Assembly (NCBI GenBank): GCA_029718625.1
Contig: CM056383.1
Coordinates: forward strand, 19,507,930 to 19,571,929
Origin: Synaphobranchus kaupii
Taxonomy: Eukaryota; Chordata; Actinopteri; Anguilliformes; Synaphobranchidae
Direction of reading: 5' to 3'
DNA: 64,000 nt
Part shown: positions 13,534 through 25,900 of the stretch, piece by piece
Position numbering within the stretch: position 1 is the first letter of the stretch
Layout: every line of letters begins with the position of its first letter
Notes under the pieces: generated by a model
The model's database searches: none
The model's input: the letters and a program-made list of their open reading frames with translations, nothing else
What the model was told of the DNA's origin: nothing
Program-made: the position numbers and the translations under genes

Positions 13534-13947
13534 ATACCAGGACAAATAATGCGCGTGTTGAGCACAGGCAGGTTCTCCTTGCTGGTGCTGAAGGGGATGG
13601 AGAAGGAGCCGCAGGATTGGCTGCTGCGACTCATACGGTTCTCAGGAGGGGAGCACGGCGTCTGCACAGCTGGAAAAACAGACACACCGTCAGCTCTATC
13701 CCAGAATCCTTCGCTGCCACCCAACCAATCCCTTTTTCCCACTCTAATAGAGTTACTTAAACCTAGCCCTGACTGCTAATCAGGTAACATGAAATTGAAG
13801 ATTTCAACTGAAATGTCAAATCATAATTTCTTTCATGTTCTTTCACTGTTGTATAAGTTCTCTGAATTTGCAGTAGGTGGCAGTAGTGAGTCATCCAATG
13901 TTTTCCTTTCTTGTGTTACAAGAACACATACCATAACACAATGGCAG

Positions 13948-13981
<34 letters not shown>

Positions 13982-16900
13982 ATATAAAGAGCAATTTAAT
14001 GAAAGAAATTTGAAGGCAGAAGACATACAAGGTGACTCCAGTTCCTTAGTGTCTTCGTCCTTCTCACTGTCCTTGTTGTCTTCCTCGCTCTCAGTCTCCT
14101 TAAGGTCCGTTGGTGACTGCAGGTCCTGCTGCTCCTCTGTGTGTGCATTCTGCTCATCCACCACTGAGGAAGAGTCAAACAAATCAGAGCAGAGAAAGAG
14201 AGGGCAAGAGGAGAGAAAGAAAAAGAGGAGAAAGGTGAGCAGAGGGCAATATAAGAGAAGGGGAAGGAGAGAGGGAAGTAACAGTGAAAATGGAATTGAG
14301 GAGGTTTGTAGCTGACCAGTAGAAACAAAATGGCAGCACCTTCTACAGCTGAACATTTCCAGTCCCTTTTCTTCCACTTCACCACTTTAGGATGTAATTG
14401 CTCTGAGTGCAAAATATATTTTCCTGGCCTTCAAATACATTTTTAAATTAATTTATTTGTCCAGTTTTATTTGGACGATGAATGGGTCTTCCTAAAATGA
14501 AAGGCATTGCAGCTAGTATGTACTGTATGTTCTTTCAACATTGTAGTAACCTTAGTGCAACATTACAAACGGTTAGCTACGGTTGTGTTATACCTTTCTC
14601 GGCCTGCTCGATGATCTGCCGCACAGCTCTCTTCAGGCTGTTGGCACGCAGCATCAGCAGCTCCCTTGGCCTGAAACATTTCTCAGTCTGCGTCTTCTCC
14701 AGCTTCTCCTTCAGCTCCGACAGCGACTCCTCGCTCAGCTCCTCGCTCAGTTCCTCGTCGTCGTCGTCCTCCTCCTCCTCGTCCTCCTCCAGCTCCTCTT
14801 CCACGATTGGTGGAGTGGTGTGAGGTGGGTGGAGCGTGGCCTGGGCCTCCGTGTTGAGGGTTTGGAGGAGAGAATCCAGCTTCTCGTTGAGGACGGCGCA
14901 CTGCGGAGTAAGGTAGAAACGTGTCGACCCATCACAAATAGACATATGAAACGCAAGCTCAGAGTATGGATCTTAAGCAGAGTCAACCTCCAGTCCTGGA
15001 GGGCCGCAATGTCTGCAGATTTTTATGGCTTCATTTAATTGAGCAGTCGATTTAGGCCTTGGCATTGTGCATGGTCTCTTTAGCCATTCAACGACTTAAA
15101 TGAATCACAAGTGATCAAACACAACATAAGCCAACAGATATACTGCAGCTCTCCATGACTGGACTCAGAAATCCCTCATGATGGTTTCAGGTGAAGACTC
15201 AGATCAAGCTGAAGGACGGATGGCATGGGATGTCTTATCTTACCTTCAGAGACATGACCTCAGCTCCGTCTGCATTATCTGTAGACTTCTCGTAGGATTT
15301 CCCCACTTTGGCAACAAAGTCCTTCACCGTCTCACAGAGAACCCTATAGAGGAATGTATAGAGAGGAGGTCTGTCTTGTGTTCTTTAAAGTGTCATGGAA
15401 TACAGCCAGACTGCAATGATCCAAAATGTACCGTAAGCACCATAACTCTCAATGTGAGGTCTTTAATCTCTTCCATGGTAGGTTTAAAAATCTATTAGGA
15501 ATGTCACGTTTCCTTACTTAGTACTGTGAACACGACAGCAAGCTGTTTATTCTTTTAAAATGATGCTTCTTATTTGGTTCTAATTTCTGTTAAACATGAC
15601 AGAGCCATGTGCTTGCGAAGGACTCACTTTGCGGAAGAAATGACAACAGAGTGCTGGTCGGAGTTGAGGATCTTTGTGAGGTGGGCAGCGACGGAGTCTT
15701 CATAGGTTGAGATCTGAAACTACAACAGGCAAAAGAACAAGAAACGAAATGCAGTAAAATGAATCGTAACAACAGCACACCAATGGACTGAGTACATGTG
15801 AAAGGTGATGACAAAATTAGATGAATCTTCTATTATACTGTTACTTTAAAAAAACAATAATGATAGTAACTGATGCCTGAATACCTAGAACTGATTTAAC
15901 CACTAAATTTCTCACAATCAAGTCAGATTTTGATAGAATCTGTTAAAATGTAGTGTAAACTAATTTTGGATGCACTATATAACATATTGTCTTACTAAAT
16001 TAATATTACCTCAGTTATAAGAATTGGGACAAAAAATATTTGAGACGCGTCCTCTTAGGCAATAGTTCTCAAATTTGGTCCTCGGGACCCCTGTGTATGC
16101 TGGTTTTCGTTCCACCCACAATTACAATCCCAGAATTTTAATAAGCTGTTCATTTTCTTAATTAGACACTTCTCATGTTTTGAGGGATTATTTACCCTCT
16201 TAAGCCCCATTATGTCAGAAATGCTATACATGTTGTGAAGAACAGAAGTCCCATATTCGCATTGTGCTTATTGTGCTATATTGCAAACAACAAGATTAAA
16301 AAAAAAAAAAAATGTTTAACTGATCAAATTAAAGACTCGGGTGAATCAATAGGCTCCTAACTGGTTAAAGTGTGGACACTGGGGGGTATACTAAGAAGCA
16401 GGATTACTTAGTTAGCTGGATAAATGCACTGAGTAAAACCCGGAACAGCTCTTTTTACTTCAGTCCATGTTCAAGATTTGGGAAGGTTCCGGGATTTACT
16501 CAGTGCCGTTATCCAGTTAACTCAGTAATCCTGCTTTGTAGTATATCCCCCTGGCCACTGAAACTAACTATTTGGTATATAATGAAGTAGACAATTCAAA
16601 TGATAATAAGCCAAACCTGCATTGTGGTAAGAAGGTTATGGAAAATATTAGGAAAGAACCTGTGCTCCCCAATCTTAAAACGAGAGATTGGCTGTAGCAA
16701 AAACCAGCATACACAGGGGTCTCTAGGACCGAGATTTACAAAATTAATTTTAGTAGCATTGCCCTTAGGGACAACGAGGTGAAGTTACCTGGCAATGCTC
16801 CGACTCCTCAGGTGTGCTGGGACAGCTGTGCTTGGGAGGTATTTTAATCTCATACGTCATAATGCTCCACCTGGAGAGGCAAGGGAACGGCAGTCAGCTA

Positions 16901-19900
16901 AAGCCCCTGTGGTTCTGCTGCAACTACTTGCGTGACTCACTTAAAAATTCACAAAGAACCGAATGCAAGGGGCAGATTCTCTGTCAGGGACAGTTAGCAC
17001 TGATGGGTTCTCCAATGACAGCTTTGTCAGAAGACACAGGGACTGTGCAGCGTCAGCATCAGCATCAATTATAAATAGATTTCAAAATACCATTTATTTA
17101 ATGGATAGTATTACCATAATGAAGTATTTCTACAATGCAGTCAGTGCTGTCAGGGTGAGATAACTTGTGCATGGGTTTTTAATATGACTATTTATTAATA
17201 TTACTGTATCTTTCTAAGAAAAATATATCCAAATATCTCATTTATTCTCATACAACATCTGAGTCAAATTCCCGGCTGATCAGGAGGAGTTTAAATCCCA
17301 CATAATACACTGCGGTACCTTTGACAAAATTTCTCTGCCTTGATTGTACCAGAAAAAAAAAAGCAGGATACATGCATTATGTGCGACATTACATTGTGTG
17401 TAATATTATAGATAATATTTCAATTATTACAGTTGTTATTACCCCATCATGGGTAATAACATGATAAATCCGCCCCTTAGCCAGGCTTTTTGTTCCTCCG
17501 ACAATGCAGTTCTCTCAGTTCCCGCGCCAGTGTGCGACAGTACCTGTCCAGCATCTTGGTGCTGGCCCTCTCCAGCTTCTCCAGGATTTGCGGCAGCAGC
17601 GTGTCGTCGTCGCAGGACGGCCCCCAGCCCAGCACCCGCGCCAGGTCATTACCCGTGCCCAAGGGCAGCACCCCCAGCTGGCACTGCAATGCGAATGCAC
17701 CCCTCAGGATAATGCATGTTCGGCAAGCTCTGGGCAAGAGCATCTGGTAAATATCGCGATGTAATGCAAAAACTGAGAAATGTCCACTCAGCAGGATAAT
17801 TAAGTATCCATCTATATATTTATCCATTTGTCTGTTTATCTGTGTAGCCATCTATCAATCTGAGCTCTGTTAAGCCCTAGTCAGACCCCCGTACCTGTTT
17901 GTGAAGACTCAGCTTGTCGATTTCGGATAAAACCCATCCTACGCTTCCGTCTCCTCCACACACCAGGATTCTGAAGTTGTCGAACTTATGGAACAAGCGC
18001 AGGCTGAGGGGTGAGCAGAAGAGCGAGGACTCATTCAAAGTCCGAAAGATTCACTCAAAATGATTTGACTTCACTCATTACATTGTATTTTATGCTTGGC
18101 TACTTCTCAGTATTTCACTCTGTCCAAAGGATGAGACCAGGTCTTCTCCACTGTGGTGGATTTTCCTGTTAATCCACTCATTTATATAATGGACGACTGG
18201 ACGACTAGCAAGGATAGGTTAGGATAGGCTTATATATAGTGTAGTATGGTGACTATATACAGCTGTATAAATGGATTGTATATATGAAACCATAAACTGT
18301 ACAAATTGGTCTGGATTACAGTGTCTACCAAATGCCTAAATGTATATGTTTTAATTCAACCCTGTTAAGTCAAAATAACACTGCTGAATAGGAGTTTAAA
18401 CAACCCGATATTCTATATTCAAGGAAAGTAATTTTAAAGCACGGATTTCAGATTCCAGTCTTGGAGTATTGCAGTAGGTGTCTACAGGTTTTCAGTGTCT
18501 TTCAGATACCAGTCTCAGTGCCTAATTTAAGTCACTGATTGACTAAAGAATCCAACACATTGTTTCTGAAGCCTAAATCAGCTGCTGATTGAAAAAAAAA
18601 CACTTGCAGACACTGTGTGGACTGGAGGTTTGACACCCCTGGTCTAAGGCTTGCAGTACTTCTGGCCTGAATCATGATTCGCAGGCGGTACTCCGGCTTA
18701 CCCTAAATGAGGGCCACCATTGATCAAGTCGAACACCTGCGCGGGGTTGAGTAGCTGCTTGAAGCGACGCAGGAACTTCACCCCCTGGTTGTCCCCGCTT
18801 TTGGAGTTGACGAAGACCAGGAGCGGGCTGGCGCAGGAGGGCGGGCAGGTGGCCTTCCAGAAACCTGACAAATAAAGAGAGATCAGTCAATGATTCCAAT
18901 ACATCAACCTGATCAGCCCTATGAAATTATGTGGTCCCCTTCAACATTTCTGCCTTGTGACACATACCCAAACATTAGCACACATAAATAATGGGAGGTA
19001 TTTTAATATTATACATCATAATGCTCCACCTGGAGAGACAAGTGATTGACGGCAATAAAACAGAAAACAGAAGAGAAACACCAAATGCAGAGATTCACTT
19101 CATGTTATCCTCCTCAAATCATAAAGAACAACGTAAAAATTGCAATTGAAAATAAATTTAGAATGCAGTCTCCTTGAAAAAATGACGAAACTGATTCTTT
19201 TAGAAAGGGTAGAATGAACAGCTAATGCAACAGCTAAATACGTATGTATCCTTCTGCAAGTGAGGATACATAAACAAACTGATGAAAAAAGAATGATGAA
19301 TATTTATACAGTATTATATATCATTGCTGCTTGTAGCATTGTAGTTTACATGTTTCTTGTGTACTTGCCTACGATTCTTTGCAGTCACGGTTTGTTTATT
19401 GTCATAAATAATTACATTTGATCTGAATGCGACTGAATTGTGCGTGAGAGCCCTGAGCACATGTAGTTTGCAGATGTCGACACGTGTTCTTCTGTTTTGA
19501 CAGCTATTTTGCTAGCCCAAGGCCTAGCTCAGACAATGGAAGACCGAAAAAAAAAAGAAACGAAAGATGTGACTGGCATGCTTCAGGTCTAAGCGACAGC
19601 GACACCCTTTGTGTAGCTAGGCTTGAAATATGATAAACCGCTAATGATGTAGTCAAGGTCAAAACTGAAGCGAAAGCAAAGATAGCATGGCAATAAAGAT
19701 GGCTGAACAATAACAGCGGTGATTGATGACAGGAGTAAGGATTCTGTCATTCTGTGATGTAAAGTAATAATTATACGAGCTCATCGCGCGCTTGCTGTAG
19801 GTAAACATTCTCCAGCCAGAGCTAATAATATCTCTCGTGTACGTGTGCTTGTGTGTTTTGCCAGGACGTTGCCAGGGGCTGATATAGGAGGATTCAGGGT

Positions 19901-22900
19901 CCCTCAGGGTTGTGCAGTCCTCTGTATGAAGCACAAAGTTAAGCCCCAGCAGTACCCAAATGTGCCCTGAGGAGAGTCAACTCCAGCACCATTCCTGTCT
20001 TTCTGATAGTTTCTTCTGTATTCATCCTTGCTCTGTCCTCCTACTATACACAATGTCACCCCTACAGCAGTGCTATCTCTTTCCTTCTCTCCTTTATCAG
20101 TCATGTAAGTTACTCCGTCTCTTCTATCAGTCCTCTCCTACTCCCTTCCGGTATCAGTCCTCTCTCATCCTCATCTTACCCGCCTTAGTTCACTCCCCTC
20201 CCTCTCTAGCAAAGTGTACGTATTATACACTTATATAAATCTTTCCAAATATTGTTATTCCAAACAATATTTTTTTCCATTCCAGCCACCTCCGTCAATG
20301 CAGAAAGATGCATTTACAGCAGGCATTGTCAAACAATGATAGAGGATACGGACCATAATTAAATTCAGTCACAAAGTTTAAACCTTACGTTTTAATTTAA
20401 TTTCAGTTAATTGGTTTTAATCTATTTAATTTTAATTAGCCTACCCCTGCTACAAATCATTTCATTATTACAAATAGCCTTCTATTTATAATGTTTTGTG
20501 CAAGTAATATAACTGCTATGTGTATAAGCTGCTTCCCATAGACTAAAAACAGCAGCATAGCACCAAAAACACTAAAAATATGTCACTGACACATGTCTGT
20601 TGAATGCAGTGTGCAAACGTGTGGGCACATTGCTGTTAATCATTGGTAAGTGGCAATTGACTTTTCATATCGATTACTTGGGGAGGTGTAGTGCCTAATT
20701 TGAACAGGTTGGATCAAAGAAAGCTCTACTGAGCAACGACTGAAATGCAGGTAAGAAATTTGCCTTGGAAAAAAAAACTTCTGACCCCAGCTATAGGAAT
20801 ATTATAGATATTGTTGATTCTTTAAAAAAAATGCTTACTGTTTTTGAATAGGGACTACTGCACCTCCTCTGTGTTTTCCTGTCTGTTTATAATAGTATTT
20901 AGAATAGAAGTGTAGTATTGCTGATTTACCCACAGCTTACTGTGAACTACAGTCAACGTTCATTACTAGGGATAGCTGCTACATTATGGGAAGGATGTGC
21001 TTTGTCTTGTCTGTTCTGTAGTGATCTTGATGATGTCTCTGTATGCACTTATTGTACGTCGCTTTGGATAAAAGTGTCTGCTAAATGAATGTAATGTAAT
21101 ATCAGAACCTGATTGTTGTTGGAGTAACGTGCTCGTGTGAGGTACCGAAATGGCACAAGTTTTGTCAGCAGCACAATTGGAAAGGTCATGTGACAAGATT
21201 GCTGTCAACACCTACTTATCTAGCAATCTTTGGCAAAGCCTCAGTATTTTCTCACATAATTCAGTCTGAAAAAGTCACTGGTTTTAGGAATAAACTGTTA
21301 TTCTTCAGTTCTTTGCACACTATGCACAGCCGTTACTTATTGTTTTGTCAGTAATGTCAAATACGCTTGCTGATGTTTGATGCATCTGCGCAGGACTTTT
21401 TTTGCTTTTCAATGATCAAACGGTCAAGAGTATGCCTTTGGCCCCCAGGCCACTGGTTGGATAGCCCTGATTTATGAGTTCATTCAAAAGCAGTCCATGA
21501 TGGATCCAAATTATATGACGTGCATAAGCACTTTACGGCAGGATGAAATACTGCTTTCATTTTAGATGTGTGTGTTATAGGAAGGGTCACCAGTGTTTCT
21601 AAATCATGTGACTCACAGGAATTTAAGCTTGTATTACAATTGATATCCTCATGGGGTCCCTACAGGCTCAAGGGAGAAACATCTGTCAGTAGGGGCGCAA
21701 GAGCTTTGACTAGCACGTAGATGTCATCCATGATTTCGCCGATGCATTTTTGAGTGCATTTGAGTGCATTTCTCAATAAGAGTGTACGCCAGTGGCCCTG
21801 TTCCTGGAGATCTACTGTCCTGCAGGTTGTCATTTCAAGTGTAATTTGGCACACCTGATTATACTAATTAGCAGCTCAACAAGAACTCTTGCTGTTGAAT
21901 GAGGTGTGCTTCGTTAGGGTTGGAGTGAAAACCTACAGGACGGTAGATCTCCAGGAACAGGGACCACTGGTTTATGAAATTGTAGGGCAATCCCCTCTGC
22001 AAAGCAGCTTAAGCAGAATTATGTGCTCAATGCTGCTGATACACATGAAGAAAATAAGGAACTGCTCTAGACTACTGACAGAACATCTGTGGTCACAGAA
22101 GAGGTGACTTTGATTGATGGCACAGACAATTTTACGGTTTCCATTTTATTTATAATTTTTTAAAATTTGTTTGTTGGCAAACTCACAAGAGTTGTTAAAA
22201 AGGTTTTTAAGCGGAAAGTTACGCTACACAATGCTTCTAAGGAGTGCAGTAACAGAGCAAGTTTCCGACCTACCAATAAAACATCCACCCCATCTGAGCC
22301 ATGCAAATCAAGATGGGGCAGTTGTTATTGTGTGCTGCCGTACCATTCCCAGTACTTCAATTTCTAGTGTAGATTTTCTGACCCGGAGAAGGACTTATCA
22401 CACTAAATAGTGCTGTGCTGGCACAGCTCAAATAGTTATTGTGTATACTTTTAGGGGCATAGCTTTCGTTAATCACGGACCGTAACAAAAGCCTTGTTGA
22501 AATGATCCACTGGTCTGAGAGTAGAGAATTCAGAATACATGAAACATACAATAAGATTGATGACTGAATACCAAACATATACCAATATATACCATATACC
22601 AAAATGCTGGCTCACAGCAGTCAAAACAAGAAATAGACAATGCGTCAAAACATTCAGAGACGTCGCAGAGAAACTGACATGTTACCACCCCAGTGCACTG
22701 CAAAAGAGACCGTGTTTCTTTCAACCAGTGCACAGATTCCTCGAGGCTGTTAGGGGTTTTGAACCCAAGCCAGCCCACACACTCGACTTGACCAAACTCC
22801 CACTGGACTTGATTCCAGGATTTGACAACTGTTCTTCCAAACTCATCAATTACAAATTATTTGCGCGAGAAAACAGCACTGCGATGTCGCTGATGGATTT

Positions 22901-25900
22901 CTTGGACCAAGGCAAAAAAATACATCTTTCCAAATATTGTTATTCCAAACAATATTTTTTTCCATTCCAGCCACCTCCGTCAATGCAGAAAGATGCATTT
23001 ACAGCAGGCATTGTCAAACAATGACAGAGGATACGGACCATAATTAAATTCAGTCACAAAGTTTAAACCTTACGTTTTAATTTAATTTCAGTTAATTGGT
23101 TTTAATCTATTTAATTTTAATTAGCCTACCCCTGCTACAAATCATTTCATTATTACAAATAGCCTTCTATTTATAATTTTTTGTGCAAGTAATATAACTG
23201 CTATGTGTATAAGCTGCTTCCCATAGACTAAAAACAGCAGCATAGCACCAAAAACACTAAAAATATGTCACTGACACATGTCTGTTGAATACAGTGTGCA
23301 AAAGTGTGGGAACATTGCTGTTAATCATTGGTAAGTGGCAACTGACCTTTCATATCGATTACTTGGGGAGGTGTAGTGCCTAATTTGAACAGGTTGGATC
23401 AAAGAAAGCTCTACTGAGCGACGACTGAAATGCAGGTAAGAAATCTGCCTTGGGAAAAAAACTTCTGACCCTAGCTATAGGAATATTATAGATATTGTTG
23501 ATTCTTTAAAAAATGCTTATTGTTTTTGAATAGGGACTACTGCACCTCCTCTGTGGTCCTACTGCAACTTGGTATTCCTGATGATAACACTACGTTACCC
23601 ACTTTGTGTGTCACTGTGTATAAGTCTGTCTACCCTGTGCCTCTAATGCACTGCAACAACCAAAACATAAGTCAATCTCAACAAGTGTATTAGACTCACT
23701 GACCTGACCCCAGCGCTTACCGTCTGAGTCAATGCTGTTGAGGGCAGTTGGTGGGATGACGGACACTTTGCACTGGCCCAGCGGACATTTTCGGGGGTAC
23801 AGGTCCATGCAGGCTGTGTGTACCTGTCCAGAGCAGAGACGAGGCAGGTGTACAGGCACACAGGGGGTGTAAAGAGCGTGAGGTTGGATATAATCATGGC
23901 TATAAATATATCTATTAATCACTTTTCATCAGTGGCGTACCGTGGGAGTAGAACTAGGCCTTCTGTAAACTTACCTTTAACGGATGATCACTCTCAATCT
24001 GTTTCCGTTTACTTTTCCTGATTGTCAATAAAATAATTGATTCACTCAATAACCAAGAACAAGAAGTAAATTATTAGGCTACCAAGTTATTTTGAGATAG
24101 CATTATTGTTCTGTGCAACATAAACTTGTGTTGCATTTTTGTATATCGACATTTACGATGTTGTGTTATCATGCGTAGATTCTGACTTTTAAATGCTCCA
24201 TGTTTAAATGTTCAACGTAGATTTTCGTAAATGAGTATTTCTAGCCTGTATTATGCGCTGCTCTCAACGATTCGAGACACTTAAGAGGCTGTCCTCTTTA
24301 AATTTATGCTTTCTAATGTTTAAATCGCTTTGACTAATTTTAGTGTCGTCTTAAAATTAATTACATTCTTTAACGCATTCAGATTATTGCCTGATCCTTG
24401 TTAAACAATCTTAAGTTGTCTCTGTCGTTATCATTTGTAAATCATTATAGGCTACAAATTGGTCTTGATTATTCAGAGAATGAATGGATTGATTGTTAGG
24501 CTACTGAATCTAAATAAACGGAAACAAGTAATCCCCACTTTTTCCAACGCGCAGGCCGTCGCTACATATATTTAAGTGCTACCCATTTTATGACGCAAAG
24601 AAAAATACTAGCACAGAAAAACTTGATATATTCATTAATGTTTGTTATTCAGTTATTGAATTGCTTGATTGATAATTAAGAACTATAAGTAGAAACAGGT
24701 TGAGAGTAATATCCGTATAAAGGTAAGGTTACCGAAGGCCTATTTTACAGCCGACGTTACGCCACTGCTTTTCATACACACGTGACAAAACTCCTCATGT
24801 TAAAATCAACTCCAGCAGTGTTTAAATAGGGCCAAAATGTAGTCCGTTAGAGTTGATTTCATACAGAACATTTTGTGTTCAAGTGCTGTAGAAAAAAAAC
24901 ATCTACAATCAAGTAAAATAATGACATAACTAACAAAAAATATGTTATAAAACATAAATAAACAAAGAATGGGATCCTCACCATGGCCTTGCACCACAGG
25001 CAGCGCCAGTCCTGCAGCCTCAGCACGCTGCCGCAGGTCTTGTCGCACACGGCACATTTGGCGCTGACCGGCAGGTTCCCCTCCAGCCACTGATGTGGCA
25101 TGGCGATCTGCAGAAACATGGATCCGCACATCGTCATGCAGGAGGAAAAAGCCTCTTGCTGTTCTCTGTTCTTCAAGTGCTCTGTGCCACACTGGAACTA
25201 GACTCCGATAACTTGTGGATTCAGATAACTTGCAGACTCAGATGAGTTGCGCCCTCAGATAACTCGTGGAGTCAGATAAATTGCGGTTAACTCATGGACT
25301 CAGGCAACGCATGGATTCAGGTAACTCATAGATATACAGATAACTCACAGACTCAGATAACTCGCAGATTCAGAATCAGATAACTTGTGGATTCAGACAA
25401 CTTGCGTTTTCAGCTAACTTGTGGATTCAGATAACTTGCACTTGGAATAAGCACACTGTAAGAATTACCTGTACCTGTAGATGAACAAAAAATATATTCA
25501 ATTATTACAAACTATCATCCATCTTGCACTTAAAAAAAAAAATTAGCTGCCCAACCTGGGGCTGTATATATCCGATTCCCAACCCAATCTGGAATGTCCA
25601 ACTGTCTGCAACTGTAGCTACGCTCCATGCGCCACCCACTCTGCCAATTCGAGAGAGCATCCACGGTTCTCATCTGAAACGCATGGTGTCCAAGAGCTGT
25701 TTCTTTTCGCGTAGCAGACTGCAGCTAAGCTCACACAAAGCGGCGTCGGAGGAAGACCTTTCATATGTGCCTTTGACGTGCAAAAAAAATCTTACGAGCA
25801 CCCTTATCGGCCAGCGGGGGTCGCCCAAGAGCAAAACGCGGATCCCTGTCCAACTGAACCCTCACATACCCTGGGCAATGCAGGTGCTAACTGTGCATCG

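Noticed and set aside
22539..23024. 161-codon open frame on the plus strand
   Set aside because: It runs across the junction of the direct repeat, has no recognisable domain, and half of it is repeat sequence.
20239..23555. LTR retrotransposon with 635-bp LTRs
   Set aside because: Repeat ends lack TG..CA, no target duplication or polymerase-type coding was seen, and the interior holds unrelated short elements.
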